NCBI GenBank assembly: GCA_019237595.1
Contig: JAFAGU010000370.1
Location: 1-18,052, forward strand
Direction: 5' to 3'
Length of the DNA stretch: 18,052 bases
DNA from: Betaproteobacteria bacterium
Lineage (GTDB): Bacteria; Pseudomonadota; Gammaproteobacteria; Burkholderiales; SG8-39
The notes beneath the pieces were generated by a model. That model saw only the letters and a list, made by a program, of their open reading frames with translations. It did not search any database and had not been told where the DNA came from. Made by a program: the position numbers and the translations under genes. How positions within the stretch are numbered: position 1 is the first letter of the stretch; each line of letters begins with the position of its first letter. Of this stretch, positions 6,498-13,987 are shown one piece after another.

Positions 6498-7677
6498 TGC
6501 CGTGAGCGCGCAGCAGCGCCACGAGCGCCTCGGTGTGCTCGCGGTCGCGCGTCTCGACGAGGAACTCCACCTCGGGGCTCTTGACCGAGGCCGTTCCGAA
6601 GATCCGCTGGTGCTGCACCTCGACGATGTTGCCGCCGGCTTCCGCGATGAGCGCCGCGGTCTTCGCGAGGCTGCCGGAGACGTCGGGCATGGTGACGCGC
6701 AGCCGGACCAGCCGGGCGTCGCGCACGAGCCCTCGCATGAGCACGGACGCGAGGACGCGGCTATCGATGTTGCCGCCGGAGATCGGCACGCCGACCCGCT
6801 TGCCGGCGAAGCGCGCCGGATTCTCCAGGAGCGCGGCGAGTGCTGCGGCCCCCGCGCCCTCGGCGACCGTCTTCTCGACCTCGATCAGCGCGACGATCGC
6901 GCCCTCGATCGTTTCTTCCTGGACGACGAAGACCTCGCGCGCGAGGTTACCGATGATGCCGAAGGCGATGTCCCCGACGTCCTTCACCGCAATACCCTCG
7001 GCGATGGTGTCGCCGCCCACCTCGACCGGTTTCCCGGCGAGGCGCTGGTGCATGGAAGGGTAGGTCGCCGACTCGGCCCCGTAGATTTCGATTCCCTTGC
7101 GCAACGCCGAAGCGGCGATGGCCATGCCGGAGAGGAGCCCGCCGCCGCCCACCGGGACGACGAGGGCCTCCAGATCGGGCACGTCCTCGAGCATTTCGAG
7201 CCCGACGGTGCCTTGGCCCGCGATGATGAGCGGATCCTCATAGGGATGAACGAAGACGAGCCGCTCCCGGGCGGCGAGCTCGCGGGCGTGGGCGCCGGCC
7301 TCGTGCAGCGAGTCGCCTTCTAGCAGCACCCGGGCGCCGTGGACGCGCGTGTTCTTGACCTTGGTGTTGGGCGAGCCGCGCGGCATCACGATCGTCGCGG
7401 GAATGCCGAGCCGCGCGCTGTGATAGGCGACCGCCTGCGCGTGGTTGCCCGCGCTCATCGCGATGACGCCGCGCCGGCGCTCCTCCGGCGTGAGCGAGAG
7501 GAGCTTGTTCAGCGCGCCGCGCTCCTTGAAGGACGCGGTGAACTGGAGGTTCTCGAACTTGAGGAAGACGCGGGCGCCGGTGAGCTCCGAGAGGGTGCGG
7601 CTGGGGACGAACGGCGTGCGCTCCACCGCCCCGGCGATGCGTCCCGCCGCGGCGCGGATGTCTTCGAGCGAGACCAC
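6478..7677 (-). CDS. ilvA: Threonine ammonia-lyase (threonine dehydratase), ACT-domain form
   Basis: The protein has 399 residues from the GTG whose complement is at 7675-7677. It converts L-threonine to 2-oxobutanoate and ammonia using PLP. The PLP lysine is Lys51 in A-S-F-K-E-R-G-A. M-S-A-G-N-H-A-Q (substrate loop), V-P-V-G-G-G-G-L-L-S-G (phosphate-binding glycine loop) and S-G-G-N-I-D-S follow in the family order. A single ACT-type domain occupies about 325-399 (V-T-M-P-D-V-S-G-S-L-A). This is the short (about 400-residue) layout of the TdcB-like/IlvA group, not the 500-residue form with two ACT-like units, so it may serve catabolism or isoleucine supply. The open frame continues upstream over the kinase genes, but only this part is homologous. 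No ribosome-binding site is evident; a TATACT lies seven bases upstream. Confidence 0.93.
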   Translation of the reverse strand: MVSLEDIRAAAGRIAGAVERTPFVPSRTLSELTGARVFLKFENLQFTASFKERGALNKLLSLTPEERRRGVIAMSAGNHAQAVAYHSARLGIPATIVMPRGSPNTKVKNTRVHGARVLLEGDSLHEAGAHARELAARERLVFVHPYEDPLIIAGQGTVGLEMLEDVPDLEALVVPVGGGGLLSGMAIAASALRKGIEIYGAESATYPSMHQRLAGKPVEVGGDTIAEGIAVKDVGDIAFGIIGNLAREVFVVQEETIEGAIVALIEVEKTVAEGAGAAALAALLENPARFAGKRVGVPISGGNIDSRVLASVLMRGLVRDARLVRLRVTMPDVSGSLAKTAALIAEAGGNIVEVQHQRIFGTASVKSPEVEFLVETRDREHTEALVALLRAHGINVSGA

Positions 7678-7717
7678 GCCCGAAGTATATGCGGCTGCGC
7701 CACGGTAGTATGCGGGG
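7678..7717. promoter_or_regulatory. Short divergent promoter region between ilvA and the kinase
   Basis: Only 40 bases separate the two divergent GTG starts. On the minus strand TATACT (7684-7689, 5 of 6 to the -10 consensus) ends 7 bases before the ilvA start, which would give a leaderless or nearly leaderless message. On the plus strand TAGTAT (7706-7711) is a weaker -10 match before the kinase. No good -35 boxes were found. Confidence 0.3.
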
Positions 7718-8461
7718 GTGGACAGGTCACCTGCCGCGCCATCGCCCGGGACCGCGAGCGAGCAGTCGCTCCTCGAAGCGGCCCATAAGCTGCAGGTGCT
7801 CGCTCGCCGTCTGGTCGAGGCGGAAGAGCTGGAGCGCCATCGCATCGCAGGGGAGCTGCACGACCGGGTCGGCCAGACTCTCTCCGCCATCAACATCAAC
7901 CTCGACATCGCGCTCGGCCTGCTGCCGCCGGACAACGTGGAAGTGCGCATGCGCATCGCGGATTCCCTCGCCCTCGTGGAAGGCACGCTCCAGGCGATCG
8001 AGCACCTCATGGCGGAGCTTCGCCCGCCGCTCCTCGACGAGTACGGCCTGGGCGCGGCGCTCGGCTTCCTCGCGAAGGGCTTCTCCGCGCGCACCGGCGT
8101 GGCGTGCGCCGTGGAGGATCCGCACGAGGTCGGGCGCTCGTTGCCGCGCGATGCCGCGGTCGCGCTCTTTCGCATCGCCCAGGAAGCGCTCGCGAACGTG
8201 TTCAAGCACGCGGCCGCGCGGCACGCGCGCATCCGCCTCGAGGCCGCGCCCGGCGGAGTGCGGGTCGAGATCGCCGACGACGGCAGCGGCTTCGACCGCC
8301 GCGAGCGCCTCGCGCAGCACCACCGCTGGGGCATGACGACGATGCAGGAGCGCGCGGCGGCGGTGGGCGGACGGATCGAGGTCGAGAGCGCGCCCGGTGC
8401 CGGAACGCTCGTGCGCGCCTGGGTTCCGCTTGCCGGCCCCGCCCAAGGCGGCTCCGCTTGA
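7718..8461 (+). CDS. Soluble NarL-type sensor histidine kinase (HisKA_3)
   Basis: The protein has 247 residues from GTG 7718. It contains a HisKA_3 dimerisation helix with E-R-H-R-I-A-G-E-L-H-D-R-V-G-Q, His48 being the phosphorylated residue, then an HATPase_c domain with N-box R-I-A-Q-E-A-L-A-N-V-F-K-H-A (Asn160), I-A-D-D-G-S-G-F (187-192) and W-G-M-T-T-M-Q-E-R-A near the G2 box. There is no transmembrane segment and no PAS, GAF or HAMP module; the first 30 residues are a short Ala/Pro/Ser leader, so whatever is sensed must come through a partner or the kinase core. It is the cognate kinase of the response regulator whose start overlaps its stop. The neighbouring ilvA may be only incidental. 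Confidence 0.9.
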   Translation: MDRSPAAPSPGTASEQSLLEAAHKLQVLARRLVEAEELERHRIAGELHDRVGQTLSAININLDIALGLLPPDNVEVRMRIADSLALVEGTLQAIEHLMAELRPPLLDEYGLGAALGFLAKGFSARTGVACAVEDPHEVGRSLPRDAAVALFRIAQEALANVFKHAAARHARIRLEAAPGGVRVEIADDGSGFDRRERLAQHHRWGMTTMQERAAAVGGRIEVESAPGAGTLVRAWVPLAGPAQGGSA

Positions 8462-9099
8462 GCGCGATCCGGCTCCTCATCGCCGACGACCACGGCGTGG
8501 TTGCCGAGGGGCTGCGCCACCTGGTCGAGATGCAGCCGGACATGCAGGTGATCGCGTGCGTCGAGGACGGGCGCGAGGCCGTGCGCGTTGCGGGCGCGGG
8601 CCGGCCCGACGTCGTGCTCATGGACCTCTCCATGCCGGAGCTGAACGGCGCGGACGCCACGCGGGCGATCGTCGAGCACGATCCGCGCTGCCGCGTCATC
8701 GTGCTTTCGATGTATTCCGAGCGCGAGTACGTGCGCCGCGCGCTCAAGGCCGGGGCGGTGGGCTACGTGGTCAAGCGCTCGGCCGCGAAGGAGGTCGTCG
8801 AGGCCATCCGCGCCGCGCATGGCGGGCGCCGCTTCCTCAGCCCCAGGGTCGCGGATCTCATGCTCGAGGATCCGGGCGAGCTCGAGCAAGACCCGCTCGC
8901 GCGGCTCTCGGCCCGCGAGCGCGAGGTGCTTCAGCTCATCGCCGAGGGACGCACCGGCGCGGAGATCGCCTCGCGCCTGGAGCTCTCGCCGAAGACGGTC
9001 GAGACCTACCGGGCGCGCCTGATCGAGAAGCTCGGCATCCGGGACGTGCCGGGCCTGGTGCGCTTCGCGATCCAGCGCGGCCTCGTTTCGCTCGAGTAG
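8458..9099 (+). CDS. NarL/FixJ-family response regulator with LuxR-type HTH
   Basis: The protein has 213 residues from TTG 8458, which overlaps the kinase stop as TTGA; AAGGCGG at 8444-8450 is a plausible ribosome-binding site. The receiver domain occupies 1-120 with the acidic pair Asp10-Asp11, phospho-acceptor Asp56 in V-V-L-M-D-L-S-M-P, and the conserved Lys in V-V-K-R-S-A. The DNA-binding LuxR domain occupies about 147-210 (L-S-A-R-E-R-E-V-L-Q-L-I-A-E-G, then S-P-K-T-V-E-T-Y-R). It should bind DNA as a dimer once phosphorylated by the overlapping kinase. Target genes are not visible. The overlapping stop and start imply coupled translation at near-equal amounts, as usual for such pairs. 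Confidence 0.92.
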   Translation: MSAIRLLIADDHGVVAEGLRHLVEMQPDMQVIACVEDGREAVRVAGAGRPDVVLMDLSMPELNGADATRAIVEHDPRCRVIVLSMYSEREYVRRALKAGAVGYVVKRSAAKEVVEAIRAAHGGRRFLSPRVADLMLEDPGELEQDPLARLSAREREVLQLIAEGRTGAEIASRLELSPKTVETYRARLIEKLGIRDVPGLVRFAIQRGLVSLE

Positions 9100-9143
9100 G
9101 CCGCGCCCGGCAGTGTCGTCGATCCGGCGACGCGCGCGTCGGA

Positions 9144-9166
9144 ACCGGTCGACCGCGTCGATCGGT
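9144..9166 (+). terminator. Stem-loop after the response regulator gene
   Basis: ACCGGTCGA (9144-9152) pairs with TCGATCGGT (9158-9166), nine pairs with one G-T, around the loop CCGCG, 44 bases after the stop at 9099. There is no T-run, so termination would be weak. It lies immediately before the promoter of the next gene. Confidence 0.3.
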
Positions 9167-9171
9167 CCAGG

Positions 9172-9199
9172 TTGAAAAGTGCCGGCACCTGCGTAAGAT
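9172..9199 (+). promoter_or_regulatory. Candidate sigma-70 promoter of the GIY-YIG-like gene
   Basis: TTGAAA (9172-9177, 5 of 6) and TAAGAT (9194-9199, 4 of 6) are separated by 16 bases. Predicted transcription start is near 9206, giving a leader of about 16 bases before ATG 9222. It is one of the better promoter matches seen in the window. Confidence 0.45.
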
Positions 9200-9221
9200 T
9201 TGCGCGGTCTCATTCGAGCGC

Positions 9222-9557
9222 ATGGCAGAAATGGACGCCCTGGGACACAAGAAGTGGAAATTCACTCGCGCCATGGTGGAGGACGCGCCCTCCACCCGCG
9301 GCGTCTACGCGCTCTGGGAGAACGACGCGCTCATCTGCATCGGCCGCGCCGAGGGCGGCGAGGACACGATCCGCTCCTGCCTGCTGGAGCACCTGCAGGG
9401 GCCGCACGGCGCGCAATCGCGCAACGCCACGCACTACAGCTGGGAAATCTGCATGAACCCCGAGGCGCGCGAGCGCGAATTGCTTCGCGAGGCCGCCGGT
9501 CCTGGGGATCGCGCCAGCGTGGTCGCGCACCTCTCGACGTACCGCCGCCAGGCGTAA
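9222..9557 (+). CDS. Small GIY-YIG-like protein
   Basis: The protein has 111 residues from ATG 9222 (ATG 9231 is an in-frame alternative). The segment R-G-V-Y-A-L-W-E-N-D-A-L-I-C-I-G-R-A (26-43) has the spacing of the GIY-YIG nuclease core, with G27-V28-Y29 for GIY and C39-I40-G41 for YIG. T-I-R-S-C-L-L-E-H-L follows; Arg51 is at the position of the catalytic Arg, with His57 after it. T-H-Y-S-W-E-I-C and a leucine-rich E-R-E-L-L-R-E-A end follow. The domain stands alone with no DNA-binding extension. Whether it cuts nucleic acid is unknown, and Cys for Tyr in the second motif is unusual. It is a single-gene unit with its own promoter. Confidence 0.6.
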   Translation: MAEMDALGHKKWKFTRAMVEDAPSTRGVYALWENDALICIGRAEGGEDTIRSCLLEHLQGPHGAQSRNATHYSWEICMNPEARERELLREAAGPGDRASVVAHLSTYRRQA

Positions 9558-9739
9558 ACCGCGCCGCCCCGGCCCTCGGCTGGGAAAGCGCCGCTTGTCG
9601 GTGTTCGGCGACAAGGGGCCAATATGACGCGACTGTTAAATAAAGGGACAGCGATACCCCTCCCTGGGAGCCACTCCTACCATTGGCTCGCCTGCGATCC
9701 ACGCGCGGCGACACCAATCTCACTCCCGGGAGACGCATC
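9558..9739 (+). other. Intergenic region before the PhoB-like gene
   Basis: These 182 bases hold a hairpin, CTTGTCG (9594-9600) with CGACAAG (9609-9615) and an 8-base loop. They also hold the only AT-rich patch nearby, TTAAATAAAG (9636-9645), which may be part of a promoter. No -35/-10 pair of good quality was found, and no small gene. GGGAG at 9728-9732 is the ribosome-binding site of the next gene. Confidence 0.35.
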
Positions 9740-10480
9740 ATGGGCGGTTCGATCCTCGTAGTAGAAGACGAAGCGGCAATCCGCGACCTGCTTGCCGCGA
9801 ACCTTCAGCGCGCAGGCTACCGCGTCATGACCGCGGGCGACGTTCCCCAGGCCGAGGCGCTCGTGCGCGACTCGCGTCCCGACCTCGTGCTGCTCGACTG
9901 GGTGCTGCCCGGGGTGCCGGGCCTCACCTTCGCGCGCCGGCTGCGCTCGGACCAGCGGACGAAGGACATCTCGATCGTGCTCCTTTCGGCGCGGGCCGAG
10001 GAGCAGGACAAGGTGACCGCGCTCGAAAGCGGCGCGGACGACTATGTGACCAAGCCCTTCTCGCCGCGCGAGCTCCTCGCGCGCATCAAGGCAGTGATGC
10101 GCCGCCGCGCCCCGCAGCTCGCGGACGACGTGGTCGAGATCGCGGGGCTGCGCATCGACCCGGCGGCCCACACGGTGAGCGCCGGCGACAAGCCGATCGA
10201 CCTCTGGACAACCGAGCTGCGGCTTCTCCATTACTTCATGACGCACCCCGGGCGAGTCTTCTCGCGCGCCCGCCTGCTCGACGAGGTGTGGGGCGAGCAC
10301 GTGTTCGTCGAGGAGCGCACGGTGGACGTCCATATCCGGCGCCTGCGCCAGGCGCTCGCGCCCACCGGGCACGACAAGCTCATCGAGACCGTGCGCGGCA
10401 CGGGCTATCGCTTCAAGCCCGACGGCCTCCAGGCCGTCCCGGTGGCCCAGCCGGGCGCGCAGCCGCAGCCGAGCGCCTAG
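9740..10480 (+). CDS. OmpR/PhoB-family response regulator
   Basis: The protein has 246 residues from ATG 9740, with GGGAG eight bases upstream; a TTG at 9683 in the same frame adds residues before the domain and is unlikely. The receiver begins I-L-V-V-E-D-E-A-A-I-R; Asp53 in L-V-L-L-D-W-V-L-P-G is the phospho-acceptor, and V-T-K-P-F-S-P carries the conserved Lys. The D-W-V-L-P-G wording resembles PhoB closely. The winged-helix effector domain follows at about 130-230, with F-S-R-A-R-L-L-D-E-V-W-G and E-R-T-V-D-V-H-I-R-R-L-R. The last 15 residues are a Pro/Gln/Ala tail. It probably controls phosphate-starvation genes, but no phoR, phoU or pst gene is adjacent, so another OmpR-type role is possible. 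It converges on glmS, stops 3 bases apart. Confidence 0.88.
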   Translation: MGGSILVVEDEAAIRDLLAANLQRAGYRVMTAGDVPQAEALVRDSRPDLVLLDWVLPGVPGLTFARRLRSDQRTKDISIVLLSARAEEQDKVTALESGADDYVTKPFSPRELLARIKAVMRRRAPQLADDVVEIAGLRIDPAAHTVSAGDKPIDLWTTELRLLHYFMTHPGRVFSRARLLDEVWGEHVFVEERTVDVHIRRLRQALAPTGHDKLIETVRGTGYRFKPDGLQAVPVAQPGAQPQPSA

Positions 10481-10483
10481 GCC

Positions 10484-12310
10484 TTACTCCACCGTCACGG
10501 ATTTCGCCAGGTTCCTCGGCTTGTCCACGTCGTTGCCGCGCGCGAGCGCGGCGTGGTACGCGAGGAGCTGGAGCGGGACGGTGCTCGTGAGCGGCGAGAG
10601 GAGCGACGGAAAGGCGCTCATGCGCACCACGTGCACGCCTTCCGCCTCCGCCACGGCGGCGTCGCGGTTGGCGAGCACGTAGAGCTCGCCGCCGCGGGCG
10701 CGCACCTCCTGCAGGTTCGACTTGAGCTTGTCGAGGAGCGCGTCCTTGGGCGCGATCGCGATCACGGGCATGCGCGCGTCCACGAGCGCGAGCGGCCCAT
10801 GCTTGAGCTCACCGGCGGGATAGGCCTCGGCATGGATATACGAGATTTCCTTGAGCTTGAGCGCGCCTTCGAGCGCGATCGGGTAGTGCACGCCGCGGCC
10901 CAGGAAGAGCGCGTGCTCGCAGGCGGCGAATTTCTCCGCCCAGCGCTTCATCTTCGGCTCGGTGCGAAGCGCCCCGGCGATGGCGCCCGGCAATGCGCGC
11001 AGCGCTTCCAGCGCTTCGACTTCTCTCTCGCGGGAAAGCCTTCCGCGGATCTTCGCCATCACGAGGCTCAAGGCGAGGAGCGCCGAAAGCTGCGCGGTGA
11101 AGGCCTTGGTCGAGGCGACGCCGATCTCCGGCCCGGCGCGCGTGAGGAACTTCAGGTTCGCGCTCCTCACCAGGGCCGACTCCGGGACGTTGCAGATGGC
11201 GAGCGAGGAGGGCTGTCCCATCCGCCGGGCGTGCTCGAGCGCAGCGATGGTGTCCGCGGTCTCGCCCGACTGCGAGATCACGATCACGAGCGAGCGCGGG
11301 TTCGGCACCGTGTCCCGGTAGCGGTATTCGCTTGCGATTTCCACGTTCGTCGGCAGGCCGGCCAGGCCCTCGAGCCAGTAGCGCGCCACCACGCCCGCGT
11401 GGTAGCTCGTGCCGCAGGCGAGGATGAGCGCCGAATCGACGCCGGGAAGGATCTTCTGCGACTCGAAGCCGAAGATCTCGGGCACGAGGGCGTTGGCGTT
11501 GGTTACCGCCTCGAGCGTCGCCGCCACGGCGGCCGGCTGCTCGAAGATCTCCTTCTGCATGTAGTGCCGGTAAGTGCCGAGCTCGATCGCGTCGGCGGCG
11601 AGCTGGCTCACGTGCAGCGGCCGCTCGACCTGGTGGCCGTTGCGGTCGATGATGCAGACCGAGCGCAGCGTCACCTCGGCGCAGTCGCCTTCCTCGAGGT
11701 AGATCATCTGGCGCGTCACCTGCAGGAGGGCGGACGTGTCCGAGGCGGCGAAGTTCTCCCCGTCGCCGATCCCGAGGAGGAGCGGCGCGCCCATGCGGGC
11801 GACCACGAGCCGCTCCTTGTCTTCGGCGGAAATGACGGCAATGGCGTATGCGCCGGCGAGCTCGCGCACGGCCGCTCGCACGGCCTGCAGCAAATTCCTG
11901 GTTTCGAGGAAAAAGGAGCAGACGAGATGCGCGATCACTTCCGTATCGGTATCGGAAGTGAAGACGTAGCCCCTATCCCTCAGGCGCGAGCGGATCTCGT
12001 CGTGGTTCTCGATGATGCCGTTGTGCACCACCGAGATCCCTCCGGACACGTGCGGGTGAGCGTTCCGCTCCGAGGGCACGCCGTGCGTCGCCCAGCGCGT
12101 GTGCCCGATGCCGATATTGCCTTCGAGCTTCTGCTCGTCGGTCAGCTTTTCCAGCTCCATCACGCGGCCGCACGAGCGGATGCGCTTGAGCGACCCGTTG
12201 ACGACCGCGACGCCCGCCGAATCGTAGCCCCGGTACTCGAGGCGCTTCAGGCCCTCGATCAGGATGGGAACGACGTTCCGGCCCGCTACCGCTGCGACGA
12301 TTCCGCACAT
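10484..12310 (-). CDS. glmS: Glutamine--fructose-6-phosphate aminotransferase (isomerizing)
   Basis: The protein has 608 residues, matching the usual 609 of the family. It makes glucosamine 6-phosphate from fructose 6-phosphate and glutamine, the first step to UDP-N-acetylglucosamine for peptidoglycan, LPS and exopolysaccharide. It starts M-C-G-I-V-A-A-V-A-G, with Cys2 the glutaminase nucleophile after Met removal; R-L-E-Y-R-G-Y-D-S-A-G and G-H-T-R-W-A-T-H-G are glutaminase-domain signatures. Two SIS domains follow (C-G-T-S-Y-H-A-G, then S-Q-S-G-E-T-A-D-T and S-T-K-A-F-T-A-Q), A-G-E-L-K-H-G-P in the isomerase site, and the end D-K-P-R-N-L-A-K-S-V-T-V-E carrying the sugar-binding Lys. The start overlaps the small membrane gene by 25 bases, so it is probably co-transcribed with the polysaccharide genes upstream. 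Confidence 0.98.
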   Translation of the reverse strand: MCGIVAAVAGRNVVPILIEGLKRLEYRGYDSAGVAVVNGSLKRIRSCGRVMELEKLTDEQKLEGNIGIGHTRWATHGVPSERNAHPHVSGGISVVHNGIIENHDEIRSRLRDRGYVFTSDTDTEVIAHLVCSFFLETRNLLQAVRAAVRELAGAYAIAVISAEDKERLVVARMGAPLLLGIGDGENFAASDTSALLQVTRQMIYLEEGDCAEVTLRSVCIIDRNGHQVERPLHVSQLAADAIELGTYRHYMQKEIFEQPAAVAATLEAVTNANALVPEIFGFESQKILPGVDSALILACGTSYHAGVVARYWLEGLAGLPTNVEIASEYRYRDTVPNPRSLVIVISQSGETADTIAALEHARRMGQPSSLAICNVPESALVRSANLKFLTRAGPEIGVASTKAFTAQLSALLALSLVMAKIRGRLSREREVEALEALRALPGAIAGALRTEPKMKRWAEKFAACEHALFLGRGVHYPIALEGALKLKEISYIHAEAYPAGELKHGPLALVDARMPVIAIAPKDALLDKLKSNLQEVRARGGELYVLANRDAAVAEAEGVHVVRMSAFPSLLSPLTSTVPLQLLAYHAALARGNDVDKPRNLAKSVTVE

Positions 12311-12594
12311 ACACGCCTCGCCTTGAAAAGGAGGATGCCTCCGGTGAACGCGGCCGACGTGGCGGCCGCGAGGAATTCGGGCCGCCCGCGGGCGGCGAAG
12401 AAGGCGAGCGCCATGGCGCCGCCCACGACGAGCGTCGGGCGCTCGCCGTCCGTGACCACCCACGCGAGCAAGGTGGCCGAGGAAACGCTCAGGACGAGCA
12501 GCACGAGCGCAAAGAGCCCCGGCAGCGCGCCGAACGCGAGCGCCTGCGCCGCAATGAGCAGCGCCGCGAAGGACATGAAGACCCTAGTAGGCAT
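12286..12594 (-). CDS. Small hydrophobic membrane protein of unknown function
   Basis: The protein has 102 residues from the ATG whose complement is at 12592-12594, or 96 from the in-frame ATG at 12574-12576. It is almost wholly hydrophobic, with about four membrane segments near residues 8-25, 27-50, 56-72 and 76-92, and a short charged C-terminal tail with a Cys. No recognised domain. Its first 11 bases overlap the end of the sugar phosphotransferase gene and its last 25 overlap the start of glmS, an arrangement typical of translationally coupled operon members. That context suggests a role linked to the polysaccharide genes, but this is inference only. Confidence 0.6.
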   Translation of the reverse strand: MPTRVFMSFAALLIAAQALAFGALPGLFALVLLVLSVSSATLLAWVVTDGERPTLVVGGAMALAFFAARGRPEFLAAATSAAFTGGILLFKARRVCAESSQR

Positions 12595-13987
12595 TCTGCC
12601 TCTTGAAGACGACCCATGCCGTCTTGAGGATGATCTGCAGGTCGAGGAGCACCGACCAGCTGCGCAGGTAGGCGAGGTCGTAGTCGACGCGCATCTTCAT
12701 CTTCTCGACCGTGTCGGTCTCGCCGCGGAAGCCGTTCACCTGCGCGAGGCCGGTGATGCCCGGCTTCACCTTGTGCCGGATCATGTAGCCGCGGATGAGC
12801 TTCCGGTAGAGCTCGTTGTGCGCGATGGCGTGCGGACGCGGGCCCACCACGCTCATGCGTCCCTGCAGCACGTTGATGAACTGCGGCAGCTCGTCGAGCG
12901 AAGTCTTCCGGAGGAAGGCGCCGAAGCGCGTGACGCGGCTGTCGTTGCGCGTCGCCTGGCGCACCACGTCGCCGTCCTCGGCGACGGTCATCGAGCGGAA
13001 CTTGTAGACGACGATCTTGCGGCCGTCGACGCCGTAGCGGCGCTGCTTGAAGAGCACGGGGCCGGGCGAGGAGAGCTTCACCCCGATGGCGATCGCCGCC
13101 ATCATCGGCGCGATGCAGACGAGGATGACCGCGGCGAGCACGAAGTCCATCGCCGCCTTGACCAGGCCGTTCACCCCGGTGAAGGGCGTCTCGCAGACCG
13201 CCACGACCGGCAGGCCGCCGATGGAATCCACGCGCGCCTGGATCAGATCCGAGACGAAGATGTCCGGCACGAAATAGATCGACGCCGTGGTGTCGCGCAG
13301 CTGCTCGAGGAGGTTCAGGATCCTCGGCTGCGAGGCCATGGGAAGCGCGATGTAGATCACGTCCACCCGGTTCGCTCGGCAGTAGTCGGCGAGGCGCTCC
13401 AGCGACCCGAGGTTTTCCTCGGCCGGAACGTGCGCCAGGCGGCCGCTTGCGCGGTCGTCGAAGTAGCCGGCAAAGCGTACGTTGAGGAGCGGGTCGGCGC
13501 GCAGGCGCTCCGCGAGGCGCCGGCCGAGGTCGTTCGCCCCGGCGATGACCGCGGTGCGCGCGAGCGCGGGCGCAAGCACGCGCGGCACCAGCACCGGCAG
13601 GGCGCGGTGCGCCACGAAGAGCGTGGCGGGCGTCGCGAGTGCCCACACGGCGAGCACGCGCGGATCGAAGGCGCCGAGCGAGCGCGAGGCCCAGCCGAAG
13701 AGCGCGAGGAGAAGCATCGTCGCGGCCCATCCGGTGACGATGTCGTAGGCGAGCGCGCGCGCCTCGGGCGGGCCGCCGGCGCCGCGGCGCACGAAGCTTC
13801 CCGGGAAGGTCATCGCGAAGACGAGCACGGCGAGCACGAGCAGCGCGCCGTCGAAGCGCGCGCCGAACGCGGCGCACGCCGCGGCGAGCGTGGCGAGCGC
13901 TACCGCCGGGTCGATCGCGGAGCGAAGGAGTGCGCCGGGCCCCGGAGGGGTCAGCGCGAGGCGTTCCTGGGTCGCAAGCAAGGCCAC
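12584..13987 (-). CDS. Undecaprenyl-phosphate sugar phosphotransferase (WcaJ/EpsB-like priming enzyme)
   Basis: The protein has 467 residues from the GTG whose complement is at 13985-13987; no ATG lies nearby. It has an N-terminal block of about four membrane helices (to about residue 140), a nucleotide-binding-like cytosolic domain (V-I-A-G-A-N-D-L-G-R-R-L), a further membrane segment near 275-300, and the bacterial sugar transferase domain to the end. Hallmarks are S-S-P-G-P-V-L-F-K-Q-R-R, Y-K-F-R-S-M, R-K-T-S-L-D-E-L-P-Q-F-I-N-V and V-V-G-P-R-P-H. Such enzymes move hexose-1-phosphate from UDP-sugar to undecaprenyl phosphate at the inner membrane, starting each polysaccharide repeat; glucose is the usual sugar for this longer form. 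It is divergent from epsA and upstream of glmS in the same direction. Confidence 0.93.
   Translation of the reverse strand: MALLATQERLALTPPGPGALLRSAIDPAVALATLAAACAAFGARFDGALLVLAVLVFAMTFPGSFVRRGAGGPPEARALAYDIVTGWAATMLLLALFGWASRSLGAFDPRVLAVWALATPATLFVAHRALPVLVPRVLAPALARTAVIAGANDLGRRLAERLRADPLLNVRFAGYFDDRASGRLAHVPAEENLGSLERLADYCRANRVDVIYIALPMASQPRILNLLEQLRDTTASIYFVPDIFVSDLIQARVDSIGGLPVVAVCETPFTGVNGLVKAAMDFVLAAVILVCIAPMMAAIAIGVKLSSPGPVLFKQRRYGVDGRKIVVYKFRSMTVAEDGDVVRQATRNDSRVTRFGAFLRKTSLDELPQFINVLQGRMSVVGPRPHAIAHNELYRKLIRGYMIRHKVKPGITGLAQVNGFRGETDTVEKMKMRVDYDLAYLRSWSVLLDLQIILKTAWVVFKRQNAY

Noticed and set aside
6478..9213. The ilvA frame extended to 911 codons across the kinase and response regulator
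   Set aside because: Only the last 399 codons match threonine ammonia-lyase. The upstream part is antisense to two clear signalling genes and is low-complexity.
9634..9652. A PHO-box-like CTGT ... ACAG before the PhoB-like gene
   Set aside because: Only one partial CTGT-type half-site is present; the direct repeat of CTGTCAT spaced by four bases is missing.
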